Below are positions 37,201 through 50,819 of a stretch of 64,000 nucleotides of DNA, piece after piece (the stretch's first letter is position 1; every line of letters begins with the position of its first letter). Source of the DNA: Acanthosoma haemorrhoidale (taxonomy: Eukaryota; Arthropoda; Insecta; Hemiptera; Acanthosomatidae); the NCBI GenBank assembly GCA_930367205.1, contig OV884014.1, forward strand, positions 119,171,768 to 119,235,767. The letters run 5' to 3'. Position numbers and translations under genes: made by a program. The notes beneath the pieces were generated by a model. The model saw nothing but the letters and a program-made list of their open reading frames with translations, made no database searches and was not told the DNA's origin.

Positions 37201-40148
37201 AGTGAATATAACATCAAATGATGTCGATTATAATAGTGTACCGCATCATTGGCACTCATTATATCACGTGATACTACCGTATGATTGAAGTCACGAGGGA
37301 ATATAACATCAAATAATGCTAAATATGATTGTATAGTGTAGCATTGACACTCATTGTATCACGAGATACGATCGTATAATTGAAGTCACGAGTGAATATA
37401 ACATCAAATGATGTTGAATATGATTGTATAATGTATCATTAGCACTCATTGTTTCACGTGATACGATCGTATGATTAAAGTTACAGGTGAATATAACATC
37501 AAATGATGTCGAATATGATAATGTACCGTATCATTAGCACTCATATTATCACGTGATACGATCGTATGATGAAAGTTACGAGTGAATATAACATCAAATA
37601 ATGTTGAATATGATTGTATAATGTATCATTAGCACTCATTGTTTCACGTGATACGATCGTATGATTAAAGTTACGAGTAAATATAACATCAAATGATGTC
37701 GAATATGATAATGTACCGTATCGTTAGCACTCATTGTATCACGTGATACGATCGTATGATGAAAGTTACGAGTGAATATAACATTAAATGATGTCGATTA
37801 TGATAGTGTACCTTATCATTGGCACTCATTATATCACGTGATACGATCGTATAATGAAAGTTACGAGTAAATATACTATTAAATAATGTCGATTATGATA
37901 GTGTACCGCATTATTGGCACTCATTATATCACGTGATACGATCGTATGATTAAAGTTACGAGTAAATATAACATCAAATGATGTTGAATATGATTGTATA
38001 ATGTATCATTAGCACTCATTGTTTCACGTGATACGATCGTATGATTAAAGTTACAGGTGAATATAACATCAAATGATGTCGATTATGATAGTGTACCACA
38101 TCATTAGCACACATTGTATCACGTGGTACGATCGTATGATTAAAGTTACGAGTGAAGATAACATCAAATGATGTCGATTATAATAGTGTACCGTACCATT
38201 GGCACTCATAGTATCACGTGATACGATCGTATGATTGAAGTCAGGGGTGAATATAATATCAAATGATGTGAATTATGATAGTGTTCCGTATCATAAGCAC
38301 TCATTGTATCACGTGATACGATCGTATGATGAAAGTTACAAGTAAATATACTATTAAATGATGTCGATTATGACAGTGTACCGTACCATTGGCACTCATA
38401 GTATCACGTGATACGATCGTATGATTGAAGTCACGAGTGAATATAATATCAAATGATGTCAATTATGATAGTGTACCGCATCATTGGCACTCATTATATC
38501 ACTTGATACGATCGTATGATTGAAGTCACGAGTGAATATATCATCAAATGATGTTGAATATGATTGTATAATGTGTCATTGGCACACATTGTATCACGTG
38601 ATACGATCGTATGATTAAAGTTACGAGTAAATGCAACATCAAATGATGTCGATTATGATAGTGTACCTTATCATTGGCACTCATTATATCACGTGATACG
38701 ATCGTATAATGAAAGTTACGAGTAAATATACTATTAAATAATGTCGATTATGATAGTGTACCGCATTATTGGCACTCATTATATCACGTGATACGATCGT
38801 ATGATTAAAGTTACGAGTAAATATAACATCAAATGATGTTGAATATGATTGTATAATGTATCATTAACACTCATTGTTTCACGTGATACGATCGTATGAT
38901 TAAAGTTACAGGTGAATATAACATCAAATGATGTCGATTATGATAGTGTACCGCATCATTGGCACTCATTATATCACGTGATACGATCGTATGATTGAAG
39001 TCACGAGTGAATATAATATCAAATGATGTCAATTATGATAGTGTTGCGTATCATAAGCACTCATTGTATCACGTGATACGATCGTATGATGAAAGTTACG
39101 AGTGAATATAACATCAAATGATGTCGAATAGGATTGTATAATGTATCATTATCACTTATTGTTTCACGTGATACGATCGTATGATTAAAGTTACGATTGG
39201 AGATACTAATAAATGATGTTGAATATAATAGTGCACCATATCATTAGCACTTATTGTATTATGTGATGCGATCGTATGATTAAAGTTACAAGTGAATATA
39301 ACATCAAATGATGTCGATTATAATAGTGTACCGCATCATTGGCACTCATTATATCACGTGATACTATCGTATGATTGAAGTCACGAGTGAATATAACATC
39401 AAATAATGCTAAATATGATTGTATAGTGTAGCATTGACACTCATTGTACCACGAGATACGATCGTATGATTGAAGTCAAGAGTGAATATAATATCGAATG
39501 ATGTCAATTATGATAGTGTTCCGTATCATAAGCACTCATTGTATCACGTGATACGATCGTATGATGAAAGTTACAAGTAAATATACTATTAAATGATGTC
39601 GATTATGACAGTGTACCGTACCATTGGCACCCATAGTATCACGTGATACGATCGTATGATTGAAGTCACGAGTGAATATAATATCAAATGATGTCAATTA
39701 TGATAGTGTACCGCATCATTGGCACTCATTATATCACTTGATACGATCGTATGATGAAAGTTACGAGTGAATATAACAACAAATGATGTCGATTATGATA
39801 GTGTACCGCATCATTGGCACTTATTATATCACGTGATACGATCGTGTAATGAAAGTCACGAGTGAATATACTATAAAATGATGTCGATTATGATAGTGTA
39901 CCACATCATTGGCACTCATTATATCACGTGATACGATCGTATGATTAAAGTTACAGGTGAGTATAACATCAAATGATGTCGATTATGATAGTGTACCGCA
40001 TCATTGGCACTCATTATATCACGTGATACTATCGTATAATGAAAGTTACGAGTGAATATACTATTAAATGATGTCGATTATGATAGTGTACCGCATCATT
40101 GGCACTAATTGTATCACGTGATACGATCGTATGATCAAAGCTACGAGT
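31285..40148 (+). repeat. Satellite A block A9, long uninterrupted A array (about 93 monomers)
   Basis: 8864 bp with no B. The first about 570 bp copy the starts of A5, A7 and A8; the rest is a mosaic. A segment carrying ACCACATCATTAGCACAC then CACGTGGTACG occurs near 36195 and again near 38096, about 20 monomers apart. The TTATCATTGGCACTC monomer recurs near 32588, 35818, 37812 and 38667. Pure A expansion without B suggests that exchange can occur inside A alone. No gene. Confidence 0.95.
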
Positions 40149-41437
40149 TAACATAATGGGGCAGGAATTATTGTACCAGCTATGAAATACGCATTTTTGT
40201 AAAATTCTACTTTTTGACGATATTTTTCTTGTTTTGGTATGAGGAAATCATAATTGTTCAGGAGCTAACGTACCAGCTATAAAATACTCTTATATGTAAA
40301 AATTTAACTTTTCGACGATATTTTCCTTGTTTTGGTATCAGGAGAACATAATGGGGCAGGAGCTAACTTACTATCTATGAAATACGCATTTTCGAAAAAT
40401 TCGACTTTTTGAAGATATTTTCCTTGATTTCGTATCAGGAGAACATAAAAGAGCAGGAGCTAACGTTCCAGCTATGAAATACCCATTTTTTAAAAATTCG
40501 ACTTTTTGACGATATTTTCGTATCAGGAGAACATAATGGGGAAGGAGCTGACGTACCAGCTATGAAATACGCAATTTTTGTAAAAATTTGAGTTTTCGAC
40601 GATATTTTCCTTGTTTTGGTATCAGGAGAACATAATGGGGCAGGAGCTAACGTACTAGCTATGAAATACGCATTTTCGAAAAATTCGACTTTTTGACGAT
40701 ATTTTCTTTGATTTCGTATCAGGAGAACATAAAAGAGCAGGAGCTAACGTTCCAGCTATAAAATACCCATTTTTTAAAAATTCAACTTTTTGACGATATT
40801 TTCCTTGTTTTCGTATCAGGAGAACATAATAGGGTTGGAGCTAACGTACCAGCTATGAAATACGCAATTTTTGTAAAAATTTGAGTTTTCGACGATATTT
40901 TCCTTGTTTTGGTATCAGGAGAACATAATGGGGCAGGAGCTAACGTACTAGCTATGAAATACGCATTTTCGGAAAATTCGACTTTTTGACGATATTTTCT
41001 TTGATTTCGTATCAGGAGAACATAAAAGAGCAGGAGCTAACGTTCCAGCTATGAAATACCCATTTTTTAAAAATTCGACTTTTTGACGATATTTTCCTTG
41101 TTTTCGTATCAGGAGAACATGATGGGGCAGGAGCTAACGTACCAGCTATGAAATACGCATTTTTGTAAAAATTTGACTTTTGGACGATATTTTCTTTGTT
41201 TCGGTATCAGGAGAACATAATGGGACAGGAACTAACGTACTAGCTCTAAATACGCATTTTAGTAAAAATTCGACTTTTTGACGACATTTTTCTTGTTTTG
41301 GTATCAGGAGAACATAATGGGGCAGGTGCTAACGTACAAGCTATGAAATACGCATTTTTGTAAAAATTCAACTTTTTTAAAATGTTTTCTTTGTTTTGGT
41401 ATCAGGAGTACATAAAGGGGCAAGAGCTAACGTACAA
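40149..41437 (+). repeat. Satellite B block B9
   Basis: 1289 bp, about 13 monomers, identical in layout to B10. It contains a monomer shortened by 9 bp near 40511-40522 (GATATTTTCGTATC), where loss occurred between two TTTTC copies. Its right edge reads GGAGTACATAAAGGGGCAAG, the third edge class. No gene. Confidence 0.95.
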
Positions 41438-43462
41438 GATCATACGATCGTATGATCAAAGTTACGAGTGAATATGACATCAAATGATGTCAAATATGAT
41501 AGTGTGCCGTATCATTTGCACTTATTGTATCACGTGATACAATCGTATGATTGAAGTTACAGTGAATATACTATTAAATAATGTCGATTATGACAGTGTA
41601 CTGTATCATTGGCACTTATTGTATCACGTGATACGATCGTATGATTGAAGTCATGAATGAATATAACATCAAATGATGTCGATTATGATAGCGCACCATA
41701 TCATTAGCACTTATTGTATAATGTGATGTGATCGTATGATAAAAGTTACAAGTGAATATAAAATCAAATAATGTCGATTATAATAGTATAGCACATCATT
41801 GGCACTCATTATATCACGTGATACGATCGTATGATTGAAGTCACGAGTGAATATACTATAAAATGATGTCGATTATGATAGTGTACCGCATCATTGGCAC
41901 TCATTATATCACGTGATACTATCGTATGATTGAAGTCACGAGTGAATATAACATCAAATGATGCTAAATATGATTGTATAGTGTATCATTAGCACTCATT
42001 GTTTCACGTGATACGATCGTATGATTAAAGTTACGAGTAAATATAACATCAAATGATGTCGAATATGATAATGTACCGTATCATGAGCACTCATTGTATC
42101 ACGTGATACGATCGCATGATGAAAGTTACGAGTGAATATAACATCAAATGATGTCGATTATGATAGTGTACCGCATCATTGGCACTTATTATATCACGTG
42201 ATACGATCGTATAATGAAAGTCACGAGTGAATATACTATAAAATGATGTCGATTATGATAGTGTACCACATCATTGGCACTCATTATATGACGTGATACG
42301 ATCGTATGATTGAAGCCACGAGTGAATATAATATCAAATGATGTCAATTATGATAGTGTTGCGTATCATAAGCACTCATTGTATCACGTGATACGATCGT
42401 ATGATGAAAGTTACGAGTGAATATAACATCAAATGATGTCGAATAGGATTGTATAATGTATCATTAGCACTTATTTTTCACGTGATACAATCGTATGATT
42501 AAAGTTACGATTGGAGATACTAATAAATGATGTTGAATATAATAGTGCACCATATCATTAGCACTTATTGTATCATGTGATGCGATCGTATGATTAAAGT
42601 TACAAGTGAATATAACATCAAATGATGTCGATTATAATAGTGTACCGCATCATTGGCACTCATTATATAACGTGATGCTATCGTATGATTGAAGTCACGA
42701 GTGAATATAACATCAAATAATGCTAAATATGATTGTATAGTGTAGCATTGACACTCATTGTATCACGAGATACGATCGTATGATTGAAGTCACGAGTGAA
42801 TATACTATAAAATGATGTCGATTATGATAGTGTACCGCATCATAAGCACTCATTGTATCACGTGATACGATCGTATGATGAAAGTTACAAGTAAATATAC
42901 TATTAAATGATGTCGATTATGACAGTGTACCGTACCATTGGCACTCATAGTATCACGTGATACGATCGTATGATTGAAGTCACGAATGAATATAACATCA
43001 AATGATGTCGATTATGATAGTGTACCACATCATTAGCACACATTGTATCACGTGGTACGATCGTATGATTAAAGTTACGAGTGAAGATAACATCAAATGA
43101 TGTCGATTATAATAGTGTACCTTACCATTGGCACTCATAGTATCACGTGATACGATCGTATGATTGAAGTCAAGAGTGAATATAATATCAAATGATGTCA
43201 ATTATGATAGTGTTCCGTATCATAAGCACTCATTGTATCACGTGATACGATCGTATGATGAAAGTTACAGGTGAGTATAACATCAAATGATGTCGATTAT
43301 GATAGTGTACCGCATCATTGGCACTCATTATATCACGTGATACTATCGTATAATGAAAGTTACGAGTGAATATACTATTAAATGATGTCGATTATGATAG
43401 TGTACCGCATCATTGGCACTAATTGTATCACGTGATACGATCGTATGATCAAAGCTACGAGT
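41438..43462 (+). repeat. Satellite A block A10
   Basis: About 21 monomers. B9 plus A10 (3314 bp) is duplicated as B10 plus the start of A11. Near 42473 a 2-base loss gives CTTATTTTTCACG, shared with A11. The right end repeats the end of A9, including the odd GGTGAGTATAAC. No gene. Confidence 0.95.
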
Positions 43463-44751
43463 TAACATAATGGGGCAGGAATTATTGTACCAGCTATGAA
43501 ATACGCATTTTTGTAAAATTCTACTTTTTGACGATATTTTTCTTGTTTTGGTATGAGGAAATCATAATTGTTCAGGAGCTAACGTACCAGCTATAAAATA
43601 CTCTTATATGTAAAAATTTAACTTTTCGACGATATTTTCCTTGTTTTGGTATCAGGAGAACATAATGGGGCAGGAGCTAACTTACTATCTATGAAATACG
43701 CATTTTCGAAAAATTCGACTTTTTGAAGATATTTTCCTTGATTTCGTATCAGGAGAACATAAAAGAGCAGGAGCTAACGTTCCAGCTATGAAATACCCAT
43801 TTTTTAAAAATTCGACTTTTTGACGATATTTTCGTATCAGGAGAACATAATGGGGAAGGAGCTGACGTACCAGCTATGAAATACGCAATTTTTGTAAAAA
43901 TTTGAGTTTTCGACGATATTTTCCTTGTTTTGGTATCAGGAGAACATAATGGGGCAGGAGCTAACGTACTAGCTATGAAATACGCATTTTCGAAAAATTC
44001 GACTTTTTGACGATATTTTCTTTGATTTCGTATCAGGAGAACATAAAAGAGCAGGAGCTAACGTTCCAGCTATAAAATACCCATTTTTTAAAAATTCAAC
44101 TTTTTGACGATATTTTCCTTGTTTTCGTATCAGGAGAACATAATAGGGTTGGAGCTAACGTACCAGCTATGAAATACGCAATTTTTGTAAAAATTTGAGT
44201 TTTCGACGATATTTTCCTTGTTTTGGTATCAGGAGAACATAATGGGGCAGGAGCTAACGTACTAGCTATGAAATACGCATTTTCGGAAAATTCGACTTTT
44301 TGACGATATTTTCTTTGATTTCGTATCAGGAGAACATAAAAGAGCAGGAGCTAACGTTCCAGCTATGAAATACCCATTTTTTAAAAATTCGACTTTTTGA
44401 CGATATTTTCCTTGTTTTCGTATCAGGAGAACATGATGGGGCAGGAGCTAACGTACCAGCTATGAAATACGCATTTTTGTAAAAATTTGACTTTTGGACG
44501 ATATTTTCTTTGTTTCGGTATCAGGAGAACATAATGGGACAGGAACTAACGTACTAGCTCTAAATACGCATTTTAGTAAAAATTCGACTTTTTGACGACA
44601 TTTTTCTTGTTTTGGTATCAGGAGAACATAATGGGGCAGGTGCTAACGTACAAGCTATGAAATACGCATTTTTGTAAAAATTCAACTTTTTTAAAATGTT
44701 TTCTTTGTTTTGGTATCAGGAGTACATAAAGGGGCAAGAGCTAACGTACAA
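43463..44751 (+). repeat. Satellite B block B10
   Basis: 1289 bp, a near-identical copy of B9 with the same 9-bp-shortened monomer near 43825. No gene. Confidence 0.95.
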
Positions 44752-47700
44752 GATCATACGATCGTATGATCAAAGTTACGAGTGAATATGACATCAAATG
44801 ATGTCAAATATGATAGTGTGCCGTATCATTTGCACTTATTGTATCACGTGATACAATCGTATGATTGAAGTTACAGTGAATATACTATTAAATAATGTCG
44901 ATTATGACAGTGTACTGTATCATTGGCACTTATTGTATCACGTGATACGATCGTATGATTGAAGTCATGAATGAATATAACATCAAATGATGTCGATTAT
45001 GATAGCGCACCATATCATTAGCACTTATTGTATAATGTGATGTGATCGTATGATAAAAGTTACAAGTGAATATAAAATCAAATAATGTCGATTATAATAG
45101 TATAGCACATCATTGGCACTCATTATATCACGTGATACGATCGTATGATTGAAGTCACGAGTGAATATACTATAAAATGATGTCGATTATGATAGTGTAC
45201 CGCATCATTGGCACTCATTATATCACGTGATACTATCGTATGATTGAAGTCACGAGTGAATATAACATCAAATGATGCTAAATATGATTGTATAGTGTAT
45301 CATTAGCACTCATTGTTTCACGTGATACGATCGTATGATTAAAGTTACGAGTAAATATAACATCAAATGATGTCGAATATGATAATGTACCGTATCATGA
45401 GCACTCATTGTATCACGTGATACGATCGTATGATGAAAGTTACGAGTGAATATAACATCAAATGATGTCGATTATGATAGTGTACCGCATCATTGGCACT
45501 TATTATATCACGTGATACGATCGTATAATGAAAGTCACGAGTGAATATACTATAAAATGATGTCGATTATGATAGTGTACCACATCATTGGCACTCATTA
45601 TATGACGTGATACGATCGTATGATTGAAGCCACGAGTGAATATAATATCAAATGATGTCAATTATGATAGTGTTGCGTATCATAAGCACTCATTGTATCA
45701 CGTGATACGATCGTATGATGAAAGTTACGAGTGAATATAACATCAAATGATGTCGAATAGGATTGTATAATGTATCATTAGCACTTATTTTTCACGTGAT
45801 ACAATCGTATGATTAAAGTTACGATTGGAGATACTAATAAATGATGTTGAATATAATAGTGCACCATATCATTAGCACTTATTGTATCATGTGATGCGAT
45901 CGTATGATTAAAGTTACAAGTGAATATAACATCAAATGATGTCGATTATAATAGTGTACCGCATCATTGGCACTCATTATATAACGTGATGCTATCGTAT
46001 GATTGAAGTCACGAGTGAATATAACATCAAATAATGCTAAATATGATTGTATAGTGTAGCATTGACACTCATTGTATCACGAGATACGATCGTATGATTG
46101 AAGTCACGAGTGAATATACTATAAAATGATGTCGATTATGATAGTGTACCGCATCATTGGCACTCATTATATCACGTGATACGATCGTATAATGAAAGTT
46201 ACGAGTAAATATACTATTAAATAATGTCGATTATGATAGTGTACCGCATTATTGGCACACATTATATCACGTGATACGATCGTATGATTGAAGTCACGAG
46301 TGAATATAACATCAAATGATGTCAATTATGATAGTGTTCCGTATCATAAGCACTCATTGTATCACGTGATACGATCGTATGATGAAAGTTACAAGTAAAT
46401 ATACTATTAAATGATGTCGATTATGACATTGTACCGTACCATTGGCACTCATAGTATCACGTGATACGATCGTATGATTGAAGTCACGAATGAATATAAC
46501 ATCAAATGATGTCGATTATGATAGTGTACCACATCATTAGCACACATTGTATCACGTGGTACGATCGTATGATTAAAGTTACGAGTGAAGATAACATCAA
46601 ATGATGTCGATTATAATAGTGTACCTTACCATTGGCACTCATAGTATCACGTGATACGATCGTATGATTGAAGTCAAGAGTGAATATAATATCAAATGAT
46701 GTCAATTATGATAGTGTTCCGTATCATAAGCACTCATTGTATCACGTGATACGATCGTATGATGAAAGTTACAAGTAAATATACTATTAAATGATGTCGA
46801 TTATGACAGTGTACCGTACCATTGGCACTCATAGTATCACGTGATACGATCGTATGATTGAAGTCACGAGTGAATATAATATCAAATGATGTCAATTATG
46901 ATAGTGTACCGCATCATTGGCACTCATTATATCACTTGATACGATCGTATGATTGAAGTCACGAGTGAATATATTATCAAATGATGTTGAATATGATTGT
47001 ATAATGTGTCATTGGCACAGATTGTATCACGTGATACGATCGTATGATTAAAGTTACGAGTGAATGCAACATCAAATGATGTCGATTATGATAGTGTACC
47101 GCATCATTGGCACTCATTATATCACGTGATACGATCGTATGATGAAAGTTACGAGTGAATAAAACATCAAATGATGTCGAATAGGATTGTATAATGTATC
47201 ATTAGCACTCATTGTTTCACGTGATACGATCGTATGATTAAAGTTACGATTGGAGATACTAATAAATGATGTTGAATATAATAGTGCACCATATCATTAG
47301 CACTTATTGTATTATGTGATGCGATCGTATGATTGAAGTCACGAGTGAATATAATATCAAATGATGTCAATTATGATAGTGTTGCGTATCATAAGCACTC
47401 ATTGTATCACGTGATACGATCGTATGATTAAAGTTACGATTGGAGATACTAATAAATGATGTTGAATATAATAGTGCACCATATCATTAGCACTTATTGT
47501 ATCATGTGATGCGATCATATGATTAAAGTTACAAGTGAATATAACATCAAATGATGTCGATTATAATAGTGTACCGCATCATTGGCACTCATTATATCAC
47601 GTGATACTATCGTATGATTGAAGTCACGAGTGAATATAACATCAAATGATGTTGAATATGATTGTATAATGTATCATTAGCACTCATTGTTTCACGTGAT

Positions 47701-49055
47701 ACGATCGTATGATTAAAGTTACAGGTGAATATAACATCAAATAATGCTAAATATGATTGTATAGTGTAGCATTGACACTCATTGTATCACGAGATACGAT
47801 CGTATGATTGAAGTCACGAGTGAGTATAACATCAAATGATGTGAATATGATTGTATAATGTATCATTAGCACTCATTGTTTCACGTGATACGATCGTATG
47901 ATTAAAGTTACAGGTGAATATAACATCAAATCATGTCGATTATGATAGTGTACCGCATCATTGGCACTCATTATATCACGTGATACTATCGTATGATTGA
48001 AGTCACGAGTGAATATAACATCAAATGATGCTAAATATGATTGTATAGTGTATCATTAGCACTCATTGTTTCACGTGATACGATCGTATGATTAAAGTTA
48101 CGAGTAAATATAACATCAAATGATGTTGAATATGATTGTATAATGTATCATTAGCACTCATTGTTTCACGTGATACGATCGTATGATTAAAGTTACAGGT
48201 GAATATAACATCAAATGATGTCGATTATGATAGTGTACCGCATCATTGGCACTCATTATATCACGTGATACTATCGTATGATTGAAGTCACGAGTGAATA
48301 TAACATCAAATGATGTTGAATATGATTGTATAATGTATCATTAGCACTCATTGTTTCACGTGATACGATCGTATGATTAAAGTTACAGGTGAATATAACA
48401 TCAAATAATGCTAAATATGATTGTATAGTGTAGCATTGACACTCATTGTATCACGAGATACGATCGTATGATTGAAGTCACGAGTGAATATAACATCAAA
48501 TGATGTTGAATATGATTGTATAATGTATCATTAGCACTCATTGTTTCACGTGATACGATCGTATGATTAAAGTTACAGGTGAATATAACATCAAATGATG
48601 TCGATTATGATAGTGTACCGCATCATTGGCACTCATTATATCACGTGATACTATCGTATGATTGAAGTCACGAGTGAATATTCCATCAAATGATGCTAAA
48701 TATGATTGTATAGTGTATCATTAGCACTCATTGTTTCACGTGATACGATCGTATGATTAAAGTTACGAGTAAATATAACATCAAATGATGTTGAATATGA
48801 TTGTATAATGTATCATTAGCACTCATTGTTTCACGTGATACGATCGTATGATTAAAGTTACAGGTGAATATAACATCAAATGATGTCGATTATGATAGTG
48901 TACCGCATCATTGGCACTCATTATATCACGTGATACTATCGTATAATGAAAGTTACGAGTGAATATACTATTAAATGATGTCGATTATGATAGTGTACCG
49001 CATCATTGGCACTAATTGTATCACGTGATACGATCGTATGATCAAAGCTACGAGT
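44752..49055 (+). repeat. Satellite A block A11
   Basis: About 45 monomers. The left part copies A10 up to about 46110, then carries two extra monomers (190 bp), which explains why matching landmarks are 3504 and not 3314 bp apart. The right part matches A12. A one-base loss (GATGTGAATATG near 47838) is shared with A12. No gene. Confidence 0.95.
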
Positions 49056-50819
49056 TAACATAATAGGGCAGGAATTATTGTACCAGCTATGAAATACGCA
49101 TTTTTGTAAAATTCTACTTTTTGACGATATTTTTCTTGTTTTGGTATGAGGAAATCATAATTGTTCAGGAGCTAACGTACCAGCTATAAAATACTCTTAT
49201 ATGTAAAAATTTAACTTTTCGACGATATTTTCCTTGTTTTGGTATCAGGAGAACATAATGGGGCAGGAGCTAACTTACTATCTATGAAATACGCATTTTC
49301 GAAAAATTCGACTTTTTGACGATATTTTCCTTGATTTCGTATCAGGAGAACATAAAAGAGCAGGAGCTAACGTTCCAGCTATGAAATACCCACTTTTTAA
49401 AAATTCGACTTTTTGACGATATTTTCGTATCAGGAGAACATAATGGGGAAGGAGCTGACGTACCAGCTATGAAATACGCAATTTTTGTAAAAATTTGAGT
49501 TTTCGACGATATTTTCCTTGTTTTGGTATCAGGAGAACATAATGGAGCAGGAGCTAACGTACTAGCTATGAAATACGCATTTTCGAAAAATTCGACTTTT
49601 TGACGATATTTTCTTTGATTTCGTATCAGGAGAACATAAAAGAGCAGGAGCTAACGTTCCAGCTATAAAATACCCATTTTTTAAAAATTCAACTTTTTGA
49701 CGATATTTTCCTTGTTTTCGTATCAGGAGAACATAATAGGGTTGGAGCTAACGTACCAGCTATGAAATACGCAATTTTTGTAAAAATTTGAGTTTTCGAC
49801 GATATTTTCCTTGTTTTGGTATCAGGAGAACATAATGGGGCAGGAGCTAACGTACTAGCTATGAAATACGCATTTTCGAAAAATTCGACTTTTTGACGAT
49901 ATTTTCCTTGATTTCGTATCAGGAGAACATAAAAGAGCAGGAGCTAACGTTCCAACTATGAAATACCCATTTTTTAAAAATTCGACTTTTTGACGATATT
50001 TTCCTTGTTTTCGTATCAGGAGAACATAATGGGGCAGAAGCTGACGTACTAGCTATGAAATACGCATTTTTTAAAAATTCGACTTTTTGACGATATTTTC
50101 CTGGTTTTCGTATCAGGAGAACATAATAGGGCAGGAGCTAACGTACCAGCTATGAAATACGTAATTTTTGTAAAAATTTGAGTTTTCGACGATATTTTCC
50201 TTGTTTTGGTATCAGGAGAACATAATGGGGCAGGAGCTGACGTACTAGCAATAAATACGCATTTTCGAAAAATTCGACTTTTTGACGATATTTTCTTTGA
50301 TTTCGTATCAGGAGAACATAAAAGAGCAGGAGCTGACGTACTAGCTATGAAATACGCATTTTTTAAAAATTCGACTTTTTGACGATATTTTCCTGGTTTT
50401 CGTATCAGGAGAACATAATGGGGCAGGAGCTAACGTACTAGCTATGAAATACGCATTTTTGAAAAATTCAACTTTTTGACGATATTTTTCTCGTTTTCGT
50501 ATCAGGAGAACATAATAGGGCAGGAGCTAACGTACCAGCTATGAAATACGCATTTTTGTAAAAATTTGACTTTTGGACGATATTTTCTTTGTTTCGGTAT
50601 CAGGAGAACATAATGGGACAGGAGCTAACGTACTAGCTCTAAATACGCATTTTAGTAAAAATTCGACATTTTTCTTGTTTTGGTATCAGGAGAACATAAT
50701 GGGGCAGGTGCTACCGTACAAGCTATGAAATACGCATTTTTGTAAAAATTCAACTTTTTTAAAATGTTTTCTTTGTTTTGGTATCAGGAGTACATAAAGG
50801 GGCAAGAGCTAACGTACAA
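49056..50819 (+). repeat. Satellite B block B11
   Basis: 1764 bp, about 18 monomers, 475 bp longer than B9 and B10. It contains the 9-bp-shortened monomer near 49420 and, near 50664, a monomer lacking most of ACTTTTTGACG so that ATTCGACATTTTTC is read. Both features are shared with B12. No gene. Confidence 0.95.
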
